In this document: piece after piece, positions 1 to 8,329 of the stretch
Position numbering within the stretch: the first letter of the stretch is position 1
Layout: each line of letters begins with the position of its first letter
Notes under the pieces: generated by a model
What the model was told of the DNA's origin: nothing
Seen by the model: the letters and a program-made list of their open reading frames with translations, nothing else
Databases searched by the model: none
Translations under genes and position numbers: made by a program
NCBI GenBank assembly: GCA_019635755.1
Contig: JAHBYW010000001.1
Span: forward strand, 961,681-1,025,680
From: Rhizobiaceae bacterium
Lineage (GTDB): Bacteria; Pseudomonadota; Alphaproteobacteria; Rhizobiales; Rhizobiaceae
DNA: 64,000 nucleotides
Reading direction: 5' to 3'

Positions 1-662
1 GAGTGGAACTTGCGGATGTGCGGCCGCACCTTCATCAGCGCTTCCTCGGCCTTGGCGAAGTCGTCCGCGGAGGTCGCGCCCGGGTCCATGCCGAGATAGT
101 TGAAGGTGGTCGGGAAGATGTCCGCCGGCGAGTCCAGCACGTAGACGCCGCAGCCTGCGAGCTTGGCCAAATTGTCGGGATTGTAGAAGACGTCCCAGCT
201 GTCGATCTTCTCGATGCCCAGCGCCTCCTGCACCTTCTTCACATTGTAGCCGAGACCGACCGTGCCCCACATGTAGTTGATCGAGTATTCGTTGCCCGGA
301 TCGTAGGCGGCGGTCCGCTCCAGCACCACGTCCCACATGTTGGCGAGGTTGGGCAGCTTGTCCTTCTGCAGCTTCTGGAAGACCCCGGCCTCGATCTGGC
401 GGGCCATGAACTGCGCCGTGGGAACGACGATGTCGTAGCCCGATCCGCCGGCCAGCAGCTTGGTCTCGAGGATCTCGTTGGAATCGAAGACGTCGTAGAC
501 GACCTTGATGCCGGTTTCCTTGGTGAAGTCGGCAATGATCGAGTCGTCGATATAGTCCGACCAGTTGTAGACGTTGACGACCTTGTCCTGCGCATTCGCC
601 GGCAGGTGCGTCGCCACGGCGAGGACGGAGGCCGCCGACAGCAACAGTGCTTTGCGGATCAT
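1..662 (-). CDS. Periplasmic polyamine-binding protein (PotF/PotD type), 3' end outside the window
   Basis: The first 220 codons of a spermidine/putrescine-type ABC transporter binding protein are present; the gene runs off the window edge. Translation from the ATG at 662 gives a signal peptide (MIRKALLLSAASVLAVATHL...ANA|QD) and then VVNVYNWSDYIDDSII, typical of the mature N-terminus of PotF-like proteins. A strong GAGGAG ribosome site lies just upstream, which decides the start. The protein should capture putrescine or a related polyamine in the periplasm for an ABC permease, presumably encoded beyond the left edge. It lies downstream of, and on the same strand as, a PuuA-like ligase, so uptake and catabolism are probably co-regulated. 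The exact ligand cannot be read from the sequence. Confidence 0.88.
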   Translation of the reverse strand, partial: MIRKALLLSAASVLAVATHLPANAQDKVVNVYNWSDYIDDSIIADFTKETGIKVVYDVFDSNEILETKLLAGGSGYDIVVPTAQFMARQIEAGVFQKLQKDKLPNLANMWDVVLERTAAYDPGNEYSINYMWGTVGLGYNVKKVQEALGIEKIDSWDVFYNPDNLAKLAGCGVYVLDSPADIFPTTFNYLGMDPGATSADDFAKAEEALMKVRPHIRKFH

Positions 663-776
663 TGTTGTTCTCCTCTTGTTGTTGCTCCGGCTCGTGGGCG
701 GGGCTTTCCCCGAGCAGTTATGTTCGAAGCCTATTGGCGTTTTTGCAGTGCGACAAGCGCCAAATATCCGGCGCCC

Positions 777-2240
777 TCACAGGTACGTCGTCCTTTCCAG
801 CGGCGTGATCTCGCTCCAGAACGCCATGATCTCCGCGCGTTTCAGGTCGCGATAGACCTTGGCCAGAAGCGGCCCGAGCGCGCGGTCGACGAAGCTGCTC
901 TTCTCCATCAGCTGCAGCGCGTCGTCCATGTCGTCGGGCAGGTAGAGCCCGTCCTCGGCATAGGCGTTGCCCTCCACCGGCGGCGGCGGGACGGCACCTT
1001 CCTCGATGCCCTCGACCATGCCCTGGATGAGGGTCGCCATGACGAGGTACGGGTTGGCGTCGGCACCGGCGATGCGATGCTCGACGCGGCGGTTCGCCTC
1101 GGTCGAGACGGGGATGCGCAGCGCCACCGAGCGGTTGTTCTCCGCCCAGACGGCGCGCGTCGGCGCGTAGGAGCCGGGCGTGATGCGGCGGAAGCCGTTC
1201 CAGGTGTTGATGAACAGGAGCAGCGATTCCGGCATGGTGCGCAGCAGCCCCGCCACCGCGGCCTCGAGCTTCTTGCGTCCGCCGGAACCCGAGAAGATGT
1301 TCTCCCCCTTGGCGTCCAGCATCGACGCATGCACATGCATGCCATTGCCGGCATATTCGAGGAACGGCTTGGCCATGAAGGTCGCGGTCAGGCCGTGCGC
1401 GCGGGCGCAGCCCAGCACGATGCGGCGCAGCATGATCACGTCGTCGGCGGCGCGCACCGGATCGGCGCGGTGCTTCAGGTTCACCTCGAACTGCCCGGGT
1501 GCGGCTTCCTTGATGATCGTGTCGATCGGCAGCTTCTGCTCGCGCGCCGCGTCGCGGATCATGTCGAACAGCTCGGCGTGTTCGGCCAGGTCGTCGAGGC
1601 CGTACATTCGGAGCCTGTCCGGCCCGGCCGTCGCGCCGACAGGTCCCGGCATGCCGTCGCTCCACTCGATCTCCGGGTCGAGCAGGTAGAATTCCAGTTC
1701 GAAGGCGACGACCGGGAAGAAGCCCTTGGCGTTGACCTCGGCGACCTTCTTCTTCAGCACCAGCCGCGGGTCGGCCATGAACGGCTCGCCCTCCGGCGAG
1801 AAGGTCTGCAGCAGAACCTGCGCCGTCTTGCGCTTGGCCCAGGGCACGATGGAGAGCGAGCCGCGCGTGGCGCGGCAGTAGCCGTCCTTGTCGCCGGTCT
1901 CGATGTGGAGGCCAGTTTCCGTCACCTCGCGGCCCCAGACGTCCAGCCCGTGCAGCGACATCGGGAAGTTCACCCCTTCCTGGAACGCCTTCTTCAGCGC
2001 GTCGCCCGGCGCCCATTTGCCGCGCAGCACGCCGTTCGGGTCGACCATCAGGAACTCGACCGCCTCCACATCCGGGTGGCGCGAGACGAAATCGAGGTAT
2101 TCGGCCTCGTGGTCGGCGGAGATGAATTTGGGATCGCCAGTTTTGGCGGAAGACTTGGGATCGTCGGGAAGCCGCGACGCGGACGGATCGACAAGGCGCG
2201 CTACGCCGGCATTCAGCGTGCCGGTATCTGGGAGTGGCAA
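777..2240 (-). CDS. puuA: Glutamine-synthetase-family ligase, probable gamma-glutamylputrescine synthetase (PuuA-like)
   Basis: The 487-residue protein has the beta-grasp and catalytic domains of the glutamine synthetase superfamily. Visible metal and ATP-site motifs are FELEFYL near residue 170, GNGMHVHASM near residue 315 and HRIAGADANPYL near residue 400. It lacks the features of housekeeping GlnA and fits the PuuA group, which joins glutamate to putrescine or another amine at the expense of ATP. The neighbouring polyamine-binding protein supports this. A second member of the family lies at 12268-13701 beside a PuuB-like oxidase, so the two paralogues may differ in amine specificity. The first about 35 residues are poorly conserved in character, so the true start could be slightly downstream. 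Confidence 0.85.
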   Translation of the reverse strand: MPLPDTGTLNAGVARLVDPSASRLPDDPKSSAKTGDPKFISADHEAEYLDFVSRHPDVEAVEFLMVDPNGVLRGKWAPGDALKKAFQEGVNFPMSLHGLDVWGREVTETGLHIETGDKDGYCRATRGSLSIVPWAKRKTAQVLLQTFSPEGEPFMADPRLVLKKKVAEVNAKGFFPVVAFELEFYLLDPEIEWSDGMPGPVGATAGPDRLRMYGLDDLAEHAELFDMIRDAAREQKLPIDTIIKEAAPGQFEVNLKHRADPVRAADDVIMLRRIVLGCARAHGLTATFMAKPFLEYAGNGMHVHASMLDAKGENIFSGSGGRKKLEAAVAGLLRTMPESLLLFINTWNGFRRITPGSYAPTRAVWAENNRSVALRIPVSTEANRRVEHRIAGADANPYLVMATLIQGMVEGIEEGAVPPPPVEGNAYAEDGLYLPDDMDDALQLMEKSSFVDRALGPLLAKVYRDLKRAEIMAFWSEITPLERTTYL

Positions 2241-2333
2241 GATGACCCTGTCTGGTTGTTTCCCTCGCCCCTAGCCTGCCTCCCCGGCGGCGAGACTGTC
2301 AATGGGGCGTGCCGAGCAGGCCCGGCGGCATGC

Positions 2334-3284
2334 CTAGTTGGGAATGGGCATGCCGGTCGTTCCCGGCTTCGCCGGCCGCGACTGCCGGTAGAGTTCGAGC
2401 CCGATATGCGTCAGCAGCGCGGCGAAGATGACGGTTCCGCCCAGAATGGTGCGCGACGACGGCACCTCGTCGTGGAACAGCCAGACCCAGACCGGCCCCA
2501 GCACGGTCTCCAGCGTCCCGATCAGCGCCGCGAACGCCGCCGGGATCAGCCTCGCGCCGTAGCTGAAGCAGGCGAGGCCGAGGCCGAGATTGAGCGCGCC
2601 GAACGCGAACAGCCATGCCATGTCGGTCGTGGTGACGGCGAAGGCGCTGGCCTGCGTCGCGGCGAAGCTGGCGGCGATGACGGTGCCGAGGAACGTCGCC
2701 GGCGTCATGCGCACATGCGCGAAGCGGCGGGTGATCACCGTCGCCGTCGAGAAGGCGAGCGCGATGAAGAGCGCGAGGCCGTCGCCGATCGGGGACACGT
2801 CTCCGGTGAACGATTCCGAGACCATGATCGCGACGCCCGCGATGACCGCGCCGATGGCGAGCCAGGTGGGCAGGGCAATCGATTCCCGGAAGATCAGCCA
2901 CGACATCAGCGCCGCGATGAGCGGAACGCCGGCCTGCATCAGCACGATGTTGGCGACCGTGGTGTAGCCGAGCGCGACGATGAAGGACGTCGAGGCGCAG
3001 GCGAAGCACAGGCCGACGGCGAGGCCCGGCAGGCCCATCTTCCGGAACAGCACCAGCGTGCCCCGCGGACCGTCGCGCAGCAGCATGAAGGCAAGCAGGA
3101 AGGCGGCCGCCCATGTCGACCGCCAGAACACAACGGTCCAGCTGTCCCCCGCCTCCAGCGTGCGGGCGATCGCGCCGCCGAAACTCCAGACCAGCGCCGA
3201 CATGAACACCAGCGCGTAGCCAAGCCGCTCCTCGCCACGCGTCGCGGCGGGCAGGGCTTCGGGTCGGGTGGTGCTCTCGCTCAT
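2334..3284 (-). CDS. DMT-superfamily transporter (EamA type)
   Basis: This is a 316-residue inner-membrane protein with about ten hydrophobic segments arranged as two EamA repeats of five helices, the usual size of the drug/metabolite transporter family. An early helix reads YALVFMSALVWSFGGAIART. Family members export amino acids or other metabolites, and the substrate here is unknown. It sits 93 bases upstream of the PuuA-like gene on the same strand and could be co-transcribed with it. A second, only distantly similar EamA protein is encoded at 33432-34340. Confidence 0.85.
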   Translation of the reverse strand: MSESTTRPEALPAATRGEERLGYALVFMSALVWSFGGAIARTLEAGDSWTVVFWRSTWAAAFLLAFMLLRDGPRGTLVLFRKMGLPGLAVGLCFACASTSFIVALGYTTVANIVLMQAGVPLIAALMSWLIFRESIALPTWLAIGAVIAGVAIMVSESFTGDVSPIGDGLALFIALAFSTATVITRRFAHVRMTPATFLGTVIAASFAATQASAFAVTTTDMAWLFAFGALNLGLGLACFSYGARLIPAAFAALIGTLETVLGPVWVWLFHDEVPSSRTILGGTVIFAALLTHIGLELYRQSRPAKPGTTGMPIPN

Positions 3285-3490
3285 CGGGCCATCTCGGGAC
3301 TGGCATTTAGCCTGCGCGTCGCCGCCGCACTATCCAATGCGCGTCATCCGGGCGTGGTCCAACGATCCTTTCCGCCTGTGGCAAAGGCGCGTCGCCGCTC
3401 AGGGATGCTTAAGCACAGGCTCAATCGAGGATTGAGACCGGGGGCGCGATCTGGTCTGCTCGGCACCGACCCGCATTGGAGAGCAGCCCG

Positions 3491-4468
3491 ATGAAAGCGG
3501 CATGGTACGAGCGAAACGGCGCGGCGCGCGACGTGCTGAGCGTCGGCGACATGGAGACGCCGGTGCCTGGCCCCGGCGAGGTCCGGGTGAAGATCGCGAC
3601 GTCGGGCGTCAACCCGTCCGACGTGAAGAGCCGTCGCGGCCGGCCGCCGGTCTTCGCCCGCATCATTCCCCACAGCGACGGCGCGGGCGAGATCGACGCC
3701 GTCGGGCAGAAGACGACACATGCGCGCGTGGGTGACCGCGTGTGGATCTGGAACGGGCAGTGGAAGCGCCCGTTCGGCACCGCCGCGGAATATATCTGCC
3801 TGCCCGAGGAGCAGGCCGTGCGGCTGCCCGAGCGCACCGACTTTGCCGCCGGCGCGTGCATGGGCATTCCCGGGCTGACGGCGGTGCAGGCGCTACGGCT
3901 CGCCGGCAATGTCGGCGGCAAGACGCTGCTCGTCACCGGCGCCGGTTCGTCGGTCGGCCATTACGTCACGCAGATCGCCAAGCACAAGGGCGCGCGCGTC
4001 ATCGGCACGGCGTCGGGCGCCAAGGCCGACCACGCGCGCGCCGCCGGAGCCGACTTCGTCGTCGACTACAAGTCGAAGGACGTCGCCAAGGTCGTCAAGG
4101 AACTGACGCGCGGCAAGGGCGTCGACGGCATCATCGACATGGACCTTTCGACCACGGTGAAGCTGATCGCCGACACGATCCTCGTGCCGCACGGGACGAT
4201 CGTCTGCTACGGCTCGAACGCGGCTGCCGATATCCCGATCTCGTTCCCGGCGATGCTGTGGAACAGCTACGCGCTGAAGCTCTTCCTCGTCTACGACATG
4301 AAGCCGGACGAGCGGAAGGCAGCCATCGCCGAGCTGACCGGCCTGCTGGAGCAGAACGTTCTCAAGCACAGCATCGGCCCGCGCTTTCCCCTCTCGCAGA
4401 TCGCCGCCGCCCACGACGCGGTGGAGGGCGGCAAGGCGATCGGCAACGTCATCGTCGACGTGGGCTAG
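3491..4468 (+). CDS. Medium-chain NADPH:quinone-reductase-like oxidoreductase
   Basis: The 325-residue product is a zinc-free medium-chain dehydrogenase/reductase of the quinone oxidoreductase type. The N-terminal GroES-like domain contains PGPGEVRVKIATSGVNPSDV, and the Rossmann domain contains LVTGAGSSVGHYVTQIAK near residue 145. I place the start at 3491 (MKAAWYERNG) because a GGAGAG ribosome site lies 7 bases upstream; an in-frame start five codons earlier lacks one. The enzyme probably reduces quinones or enals with NADPH in the cytosol. It converges with the HigA-like gene that ends at 4472, and no functional partner is visible next to it. Confidence 0.87.
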   Translation: MKAAWYERNGAARDVLSVGDMETPVPGPGEVRVKIATSGVNPSDVKSRRGRPPVFARIIPHSDGAGEIDAVGQKTTHARVGDRVWIWNGQWKRPFGTAAEYICLPEEQAVRLPERTDFAAGACMGIPGLTAVQALRLAGNVGGKTLLVTGAGSSVGHYVTQIAKHKGARVIGTASGAKADHARAAGADFVVDYKSKDVAKVVKELTRGKGVDGIIDMDLSTTVKLIADTILVPHGTIVCYGSNAAADIPISFPAMLWNSYALKLFLVYDMKPDERKAAIAELTGLLEQNVLKHSIGPRFPLSQIAAAHDAVEGGKAIGNVIVDVG

Positions 4469-4471
4469 CGG

Positions 4472-4756
4472 CTAGGCGGCCCGAGGCTCGATCTTGTCGA
4501 TATCCTCAACCGCCAGGCTGGCCAGATCGTAGTTCGCCTGGAGGTTCAGCCAGAACTGCGGCGTCGTTCCGAACAGACGGCCAAGCCTTGCAGCGGTATC
4601 GGCGGTCACCGCCCGCTTCTCGCGAATGATCTTCTCGATCCGGTCACGTGGCACAAGCAACGCCTTGGCCAGCGAGCCCGCCGTCAGCCCATAGTCGGGC
4701 AGAAAATCCTCCCGCAGGATTTCGCCGGGATGAACGGGTCTGGGTCTGCGGGCCAC
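4472..4756 (-). CDS. higA: HigA-type antitoxin (XRE helix-turn-helix)
   Basis: The 94-residue protein has the N-terminal signature RRPRPVHPGEILREDFLPDY of HigA antitoxins, then a helix-turn-helix (LTAGSLAKALLVPRDRIEKI) and FGTTPQFWLNLQANYDL. The start is a GTG at 4756, preceded by GAGGAGTCC; an upstream in-frame ATG would add 16 residues inside the toxin gene and lacks family similarity. In the family, HigA neutralises the HigB RNase and represses the operon. Here the antitoxin looks intact although the toxin frame upstream is broken. The likely operator is at 5057-5073. Confidence 0.87.
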   Translation of the reverse strand: MARRPRPVHPGEILREDFLPDYGLTAGSLAKALLVPRDRIEKIIREKRAVTADTAARLGRLFGTTPQFWLNLQANYDLASLAVEDIDKIEPRAA

Positions 4757-4766
4757 GACGGACTCC

Positions 4767-5047
4767 TCAATGATAGTCGACGATCTCGACTTCGTAGGCA
4801 TCACCGTTGCGCCACACGAAGCAGATGCGCCACTGGTCGTTTATCCTGATCGAATGCTGGCCCGCCCTGTCACCCTTCAGGCGCTCCAGCCGGTTGGATG
4901 GTGGCACCGCCAGATCTGCAGCGCGACCGCCGCGTCCAGTTGGGCAAGCTTGCGCTGCGCCCTCGACACGAGGTCCGCGGGAAAGCCCTTCACCGGCGCT
5001 CCCGCGCGGATGACCGCAAGACTCTTGTCGCGGGCCGATCGGATCAC
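4767..5047 (-). pseudogene. higB: HigB-type toxin interrupted by an apparent 1-base deletion
   Basis: Read from the GTG at 5047 the frame gives a HigB N-terminus (VIRSARDKSLAVIRAG...GFPADLV...RKLAQLDAAVALQ) and then ends early. The remaining conserved part (LAVPPSNRLERLKGDRAGQ, SIRINDQWRICFVWRNG, YEVEIVDYH) continues in the next frame to the stop at 4767. Inserting one base near 4918 restores a normal HigB of about 93 residues. HigB toxins are ribosome-dependent mRNA endonucleases, and the C-terminal active-site region is still present but out of frame. The break could be a real inactivating mutation, a sequencing error, or less likely a programmed frameshift; there is no obvious slippery heptamer. 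Confidence 0.8.
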
Positions 5048-5056
5048 GCGCGAGTT

Positions 5057-5073
5057 GTATCCTAAAGGGATAC
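5057..5073. promoter_or_regulatory. Palindromic operator of the higBA module
   Basis: GTATCC-TAAAG-GGATAC is a 6-base inverted repeat with a 5-base spacer, ending 9 bases before the higB GTG. HigA antitoxins are known to repress their own operons through such palindromes. Nearly the same element (TGTATCC-TTTT-GGATACA) precedes the unrelated toxin gene at 22006-22305. Confidence 0.65.
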
Positions 5074-5082
5074 GTAGTGCAA

Positions 5083-6543
5083 CTACTGGAAATCAAAGGC
5101 GCTGAGCCCCGTGACCATCTCGTCGAGGCCGAGCGGTCGCGTCACCGGCGGCTCGGCGCGGGCGAGGCAGCCGGTGCGCTCGCAGAGCCGGCATGCCGGG
5201 CCGATCGGCGTCGCGCCCGTCGCGGCTGTCGTGCCGTCCGTCCGTGCCGGCTCCGCCCGACCCGTTCCCGGAAGGGCCGCGGCATAGGCCAGTTCGTCGC
5301 GGAAGGCGGCGTCGCAGCCGAGCAGCAGCGCCGTGCGGCGCGGACGCTCGGTGAACGCGGCCTGCGGCCCCTCCAGCGTGCGCGCGACCGTGACGAAGCC
5401 GGCGCCGTCCGGCATCTCCACCGCCTCGACGAGGATCTGCCCCGGCTGCGCGAACGCCGCGTGCACCGGCAGCTTTGGGCACCCCCCGCCGAAGCGCGCA
5501 TGCGGAAAGCCCTGCGCGCCGGCGCGCCGCAGCCTGTGCCCGGCATGGTCGACCTCCAGCAGGAAGAACGGCACGCCGGTCGCGCCGGTGCGCTGCAGCG
5601 TCGTCAGCCGGGTCGCCGCCTGCTCGAAGGACACGGAGAAGCGGGCGCGCAGCACGTCGGCATCGTAGCGGGCGCGCAGTGCGGCGGTGCGGAACGGCTC
5701 GTAGGGCATCATCAGCGCGTGCGCGGCGTAGCGCGCCAGCTCGAAGCGGGCGAGCCGCTTCGCCTCATCGGACGACAGCTTCAAGCCGTCGATCTCGCCG
5801 GCGATCGGCGTCGCCATGCGCATCAGCGCGGATTCCATCGCCAGTTCCCGCAGCAGGTCGAAGGGCGACAGGCGCTCCGACAGGAACAGGCGCTGCGAGT
5901 GCCGGTCGTAGCGGCGGCGCCAGATCGGCATGGTGGCGACCGGCAGCACCCTCACCACGATGCCGTGCTCGCGCTTCAGCCAGGCTTTCAGCGCGCCGGA
6001 GAGGTCGTCCCCCGGCGCGAGGTCCGCGGCGAAAGCCTCCGCGGCTTCCTCGATCGCCGGGAAATGGTTCGGCCGCCGCTCCAGCGCCTCGCGCACTTCG
6101 TCGAGCGGCAGCCGCGCGGCGGAGAGTGCCGTCGCCCTGCCCTCGCGGGCCAGCAGTTCGTTGAGGTCGCTCAGCCGTTCGGCCTGCTCGCGATAGGCGC
6201 GGTAGAGCTTCACCATGCCCGCCGCGGCGTTCGGCGCCGCTTCCGCCACCTCGATGAGCTCCTGGTCGCCGGGCAGTTCGCCGGACAGGAGCGGGTCGGA
6301 GAACGCCTCCTTCAGGGCGGCGACCGAACCGCGCGCCTCGCCGTGCAGTTCCTCCGGCTCCACCTGGTAGGCCGACGCCAGCTTCAGCACGAGCTGCACG
6401 GTGATCGGCCGCTGGTTGCGCTCGATCAGGTTCAGGTAGCTCGGCGAGATGCCCAGCCCCTCCGCCATCGCCGTCTGCGTCAGGCCCTTGGCCTGGCGGA
6501 TGCGGCGGATGCGGGGACCGGCGAAGATCTTCTGTTCGGCCAT
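5083..6543 (-). CDS. ScfR/RamB-type short-chain-acyl-CoA-responsive regulator
   Basis: The 486-residue protein begins with an XRE helix-turn-helix (residues ~9-63; [32 protein letters not shown]). A central IrrE/ImmA-like region and a C-terminal domain of the DUF2083 type follow. The C-terminal part carries the Cys cluster [18 protein letters not shown] seen in this regulator group. Known relatives are RamB, which controls isocitrate lyase in Corynebacterium, ScfR, and PccR, which controls propionyl-CoA carboxylase in Rhodobacter. Its position divergent from aceA strongly suggests it controls the glyoxylate shunt in response to acetyl-CoA or another acyl-CoA. The higBA module lies just downstream on the same strand. 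Confidence 0.87.
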   Translation of the reverse strand: MAEQKIFAGPRIRRIRQAKGLTQTAMAEGLGISPSYLNLIERNQRPITVQLVLKLASAYQVEPEELHGEARGSVAALKEAFSDPLLSGELPGDQELIEVAEAAPNAAAGMVKLYRAYREQAERLSDLNELLAREGRATALSAARLPLDEVREALERRPNHFPAIEEAAEAFAADLAPGDDLSGALKAWLKREHGIVVRVLPVATMPIWRRRYDRHSQRLFLSERLSPFDLLRELAMESALMRMATPIAGEIDGLKLSSDEAKRLARFELARYAAHALMMPYEPFRTAALRARYDADVLRARFSVSFEQAATRLTTLQRTGATGVPFFLLEVDHAGHRLRRAGAQGFPHARFGGGCPKLPVHAAFAQPGQILVEAVEMPDGAGFVTVARTLEGPQAAFTERPRRTALLLGCDAAFRDELAYAAALPGTGRAEPARTDGTTAATGATPIGPACRLCERTGCLARAEPPVTRPLGLDEMVTGLSAFDFQ

Positions 6544-6752
6544 GCTGCGTGACAGCCTTTACATGGATAAGGATTGACAATCTTGACAACTTTACAATCC
6601 GGCCCGGTCAACATCAACACCGCTTTTCCCTTATTCCGTGGCACCTCATCCCATTTCTCTCGTTTCTATCGCAATGCAATGTAAAGGAAGTCGCGACGCC
6701 AGTGCGCCCAAGCGCTGGCAACACTGAAGATGGAAGTGCGAAGGAGCTGTCC
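6544..6752. promoter_or_regulatory. Divergent aceA / regulator control region with repeated CTTTACA motifs
   Basis: This 209-base AT-richer spacer holds CTTTACA at 6557-6563 and 6590-6596 and the inverse TGTAAAG at 6680-6686, together with TTGACAA at 6583-6589. RamB-family regulators recognise motifs built around ACTTTGCAAA, and the CTTTACA repeats resemble a variant of that core. Binding is inferred, not shown. An AAGGAG ribosome site at 6741-6746 fixes the aceA start. Confidence 0.5.
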
Positions 6753-8042
6753 GTGACCGACTTTTACAATCTCGTCCCGTCCGCCGCCGAAGGTCGTTAC
6801 GACGGCATCGAGCGTCCCTATTCTCCGGAGGACGTGAGGCGCCTGCGCGGCTCGGTCCAGATCCGCCACACGCTGGCCGAGAACGGCGCCAACCGGCTGT
6901 GGCAGCTCATCCACGAGGAAGACTACGTCAACGCGCTGGGCGCGCTCTCCGGCAACCAGGCCATGCAGATGGTCCGCGCCGGACTGAAGGCGATCTACCT
7001 GTCCGGCTGGCAGGTCGCGGCCGACGCCAACACCGCGTCCGCCATGTATCCGGACCAGTCGCTCTATCCGGCCAACGCCGCGCCGGAGCTCTGCCGCCGC
7101 ATCAACCGCACGCTCCAGCGCGCCGACCAGATCGAGACGCAGGAGGGCAACGGACTTTCGGTCGACACCTGGTTCGCGCCGATCGTCGCCGACGCCGAAG
7201 CCGGCTTTGGCGGGCCGCTGAACTCGTTCGAGATCATGAAGGCGTTCATCGAGGCGGGCGCCGCCGGCGTCCACTACGAGGACCAGCTGGCGTCGGAGAA
7301 GAAGTGCGGCCACCTCGGCGGCAAGGTGCTGATCCCGACCGCGGCGCATATCCGCAACCTCACCGCCGCACGCCTCGCCGCCGACGTTATGGGCACGCCG
7401 ACGCTGATCGTCGCGCGGACTGACGCCGAGGCCGCCAAGCTGCTCACCTCCGACATCGACGAGCGCGACCAGCCCTTCGTCGACCAGGATGCCGGCCGCA
7501 CGGTCGAAGGCTTCTACCAGGTCAAGAACGGCATCGAGCCCTGCATCGCGCGCGCCATCGCCTACGCACCCTATGCGGACCTGATCTGGATGGAGACCTC
7601 CAAGCCAGACCTCGGCCAGGCGAAGCGTTTCGCCGAAGCCGTGCGCAAGCATCATCCGGACAAGCTGCTCGCCTACAATTGCTCGCCGTCGTTCAACTGG
7701 AAGAAGAACCTCGACGACGCGACGATCGCCAGGTTCCAGCGCGAGCTGGGCGCCATGGGCTACAAGTTCCAGTTCATCACGCTTGCGGGCTTCCATCAGC
7801 TGAACTTCGGCATGTTCGAGCTGGCACGCGGCTACAAGGACCGCCAGATGGCGGCCTATTCGGAGCTGCAGGAGGCCGAGTTCGCGGCGGAGGCGAACGG
7901 CTATACCGCCACCAAGCACCAGCGCGAGGTCGGCACCGGCTATTTCGACGCCGTGTCGATGGCCATCAGCGGCGGCAAGTCGTCGACCACGGCGATGCAC
8001 GAATCGACCGAGCACGCGCAGTTCCGCGTCGCGGCCGAATAG
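6753..8042 (+). CDS. aceA: Isocitrate lyase
   Basis: The 429-residue enzyme cleaves isocitrate to glyoxylate and succinate, the first step of the glyoxylate shunt for growth on acetate or fatty acids. The GTG start at 6753 ([18 protein letters not shown]) follows AAGGAG at 6741 and gives the standard family length. The active-site loop [14 protein letters not shown] is present near residue 190, as are [20 protein letters not shown] and [13 protein letters not shown]. No malate synthase gene lies nearby. A small conserved ORF follows 38 bases downstream and a ScfR-like regulator is divergent. Confidence 0.96.
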   Translation: MTDFYNLVPSAAEGRYDGIERPYSPEDVRRLRGSVQIRHTLAENGANRLWQLIHEEDYVNALGALSGNQAMQMVRAGLKAIYLSGWQVAADANTASAMYPDQSLYPANAAPELCRRINRTLQRADQIETQEGNGLSVDTWFAPIVADAEAGFGGPLNSFEIMKAFIEAGAAGVHYEDQLASEKKCGHLGGKVLIPTAAHIRNLTAARLAADVMGTPTLIVARTDAEAAKLLTSDIDERDQPFVDQDAGRTVEGFYQVKNGIEPCIARAIAYAPYADLIWMETSKPDLGQAKRFAEAVRKHHPDKLLAYNCSPSFNWKKNLDDATIARFQRELGAMGYKFQFITLAGFHQLNFGMFELARGYKDRQMAAYSELQEAEFAAEANGYTATKHQREVGTGYFDAVSMAISGGKSSTTAMHESTEHAQFRVAAE

Positions 8043-8080
8043 GCAACAGGAAGCAGGGCAGAGTTCAAAGGAGACGAGCC

Positions 8081-8323
8081 ATGGCCCCGAAGACCCGTGT
8101 CAAGGAACGCGCCGAGGAACAGGCCTCGGCGATGAATGTCGACCAGCAGGCGGCAATCCGCATGGTCGCCAACGACCTGCACCGGCTGAACCAGTCGGTC
8201 ATGAAGGCCGTCGAGGCCGGCGTGTCCGTGGAACTCGTCCGCTCGGCCCGCCATCACGGCGGCACCGGCACCTGGGGCGACCTGCTGATCCCCGTCGTCG
8301 TGGCGCAGCCCAACGCGGCGTGA
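8081..8323 (+). CDS. Small protein of unknown function downstream of aceA
   Basis: An 80-residue protein (MAPKTRVKERAEEQASAMNV...) is preceded by a clear AAAGGAG ribosome site and lies 38 bases after aceA, so it is probably co-transcribed. It is rich in charged residues at the N-terminus, has a predicted helical middle (RMVANDLHRLNQSVMKAVEA), and ends with a hydrophobic strand-like segment (GDLLIPVVVAQPNAA). No catalytic motif or signal peptide is visible. I do not recognise a named family. Its placement suggests a role tied to acetate metabolism, but this is only context. Confidence 0.72.
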   Translation: MAPKTRVKERAEEQASAMNVDQQAAIRMVANDLHRLNQSVMKAVEAGVSVELVRSARHHGGTGTWGDLLIPVVVAQPNAA

Positions 8324-8329
8324 CGCCCG

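Noticed and set aside
3..3494. A very long open frame on the plus strand (over 1100 codons) opposite the polyamine and DMT genes.
   Set aside because: Its translation is Arg/His/Gln-rich, without family features, and mirrors the codon structure of the real genes on the minus strand, as expected in GC-rich DNA.
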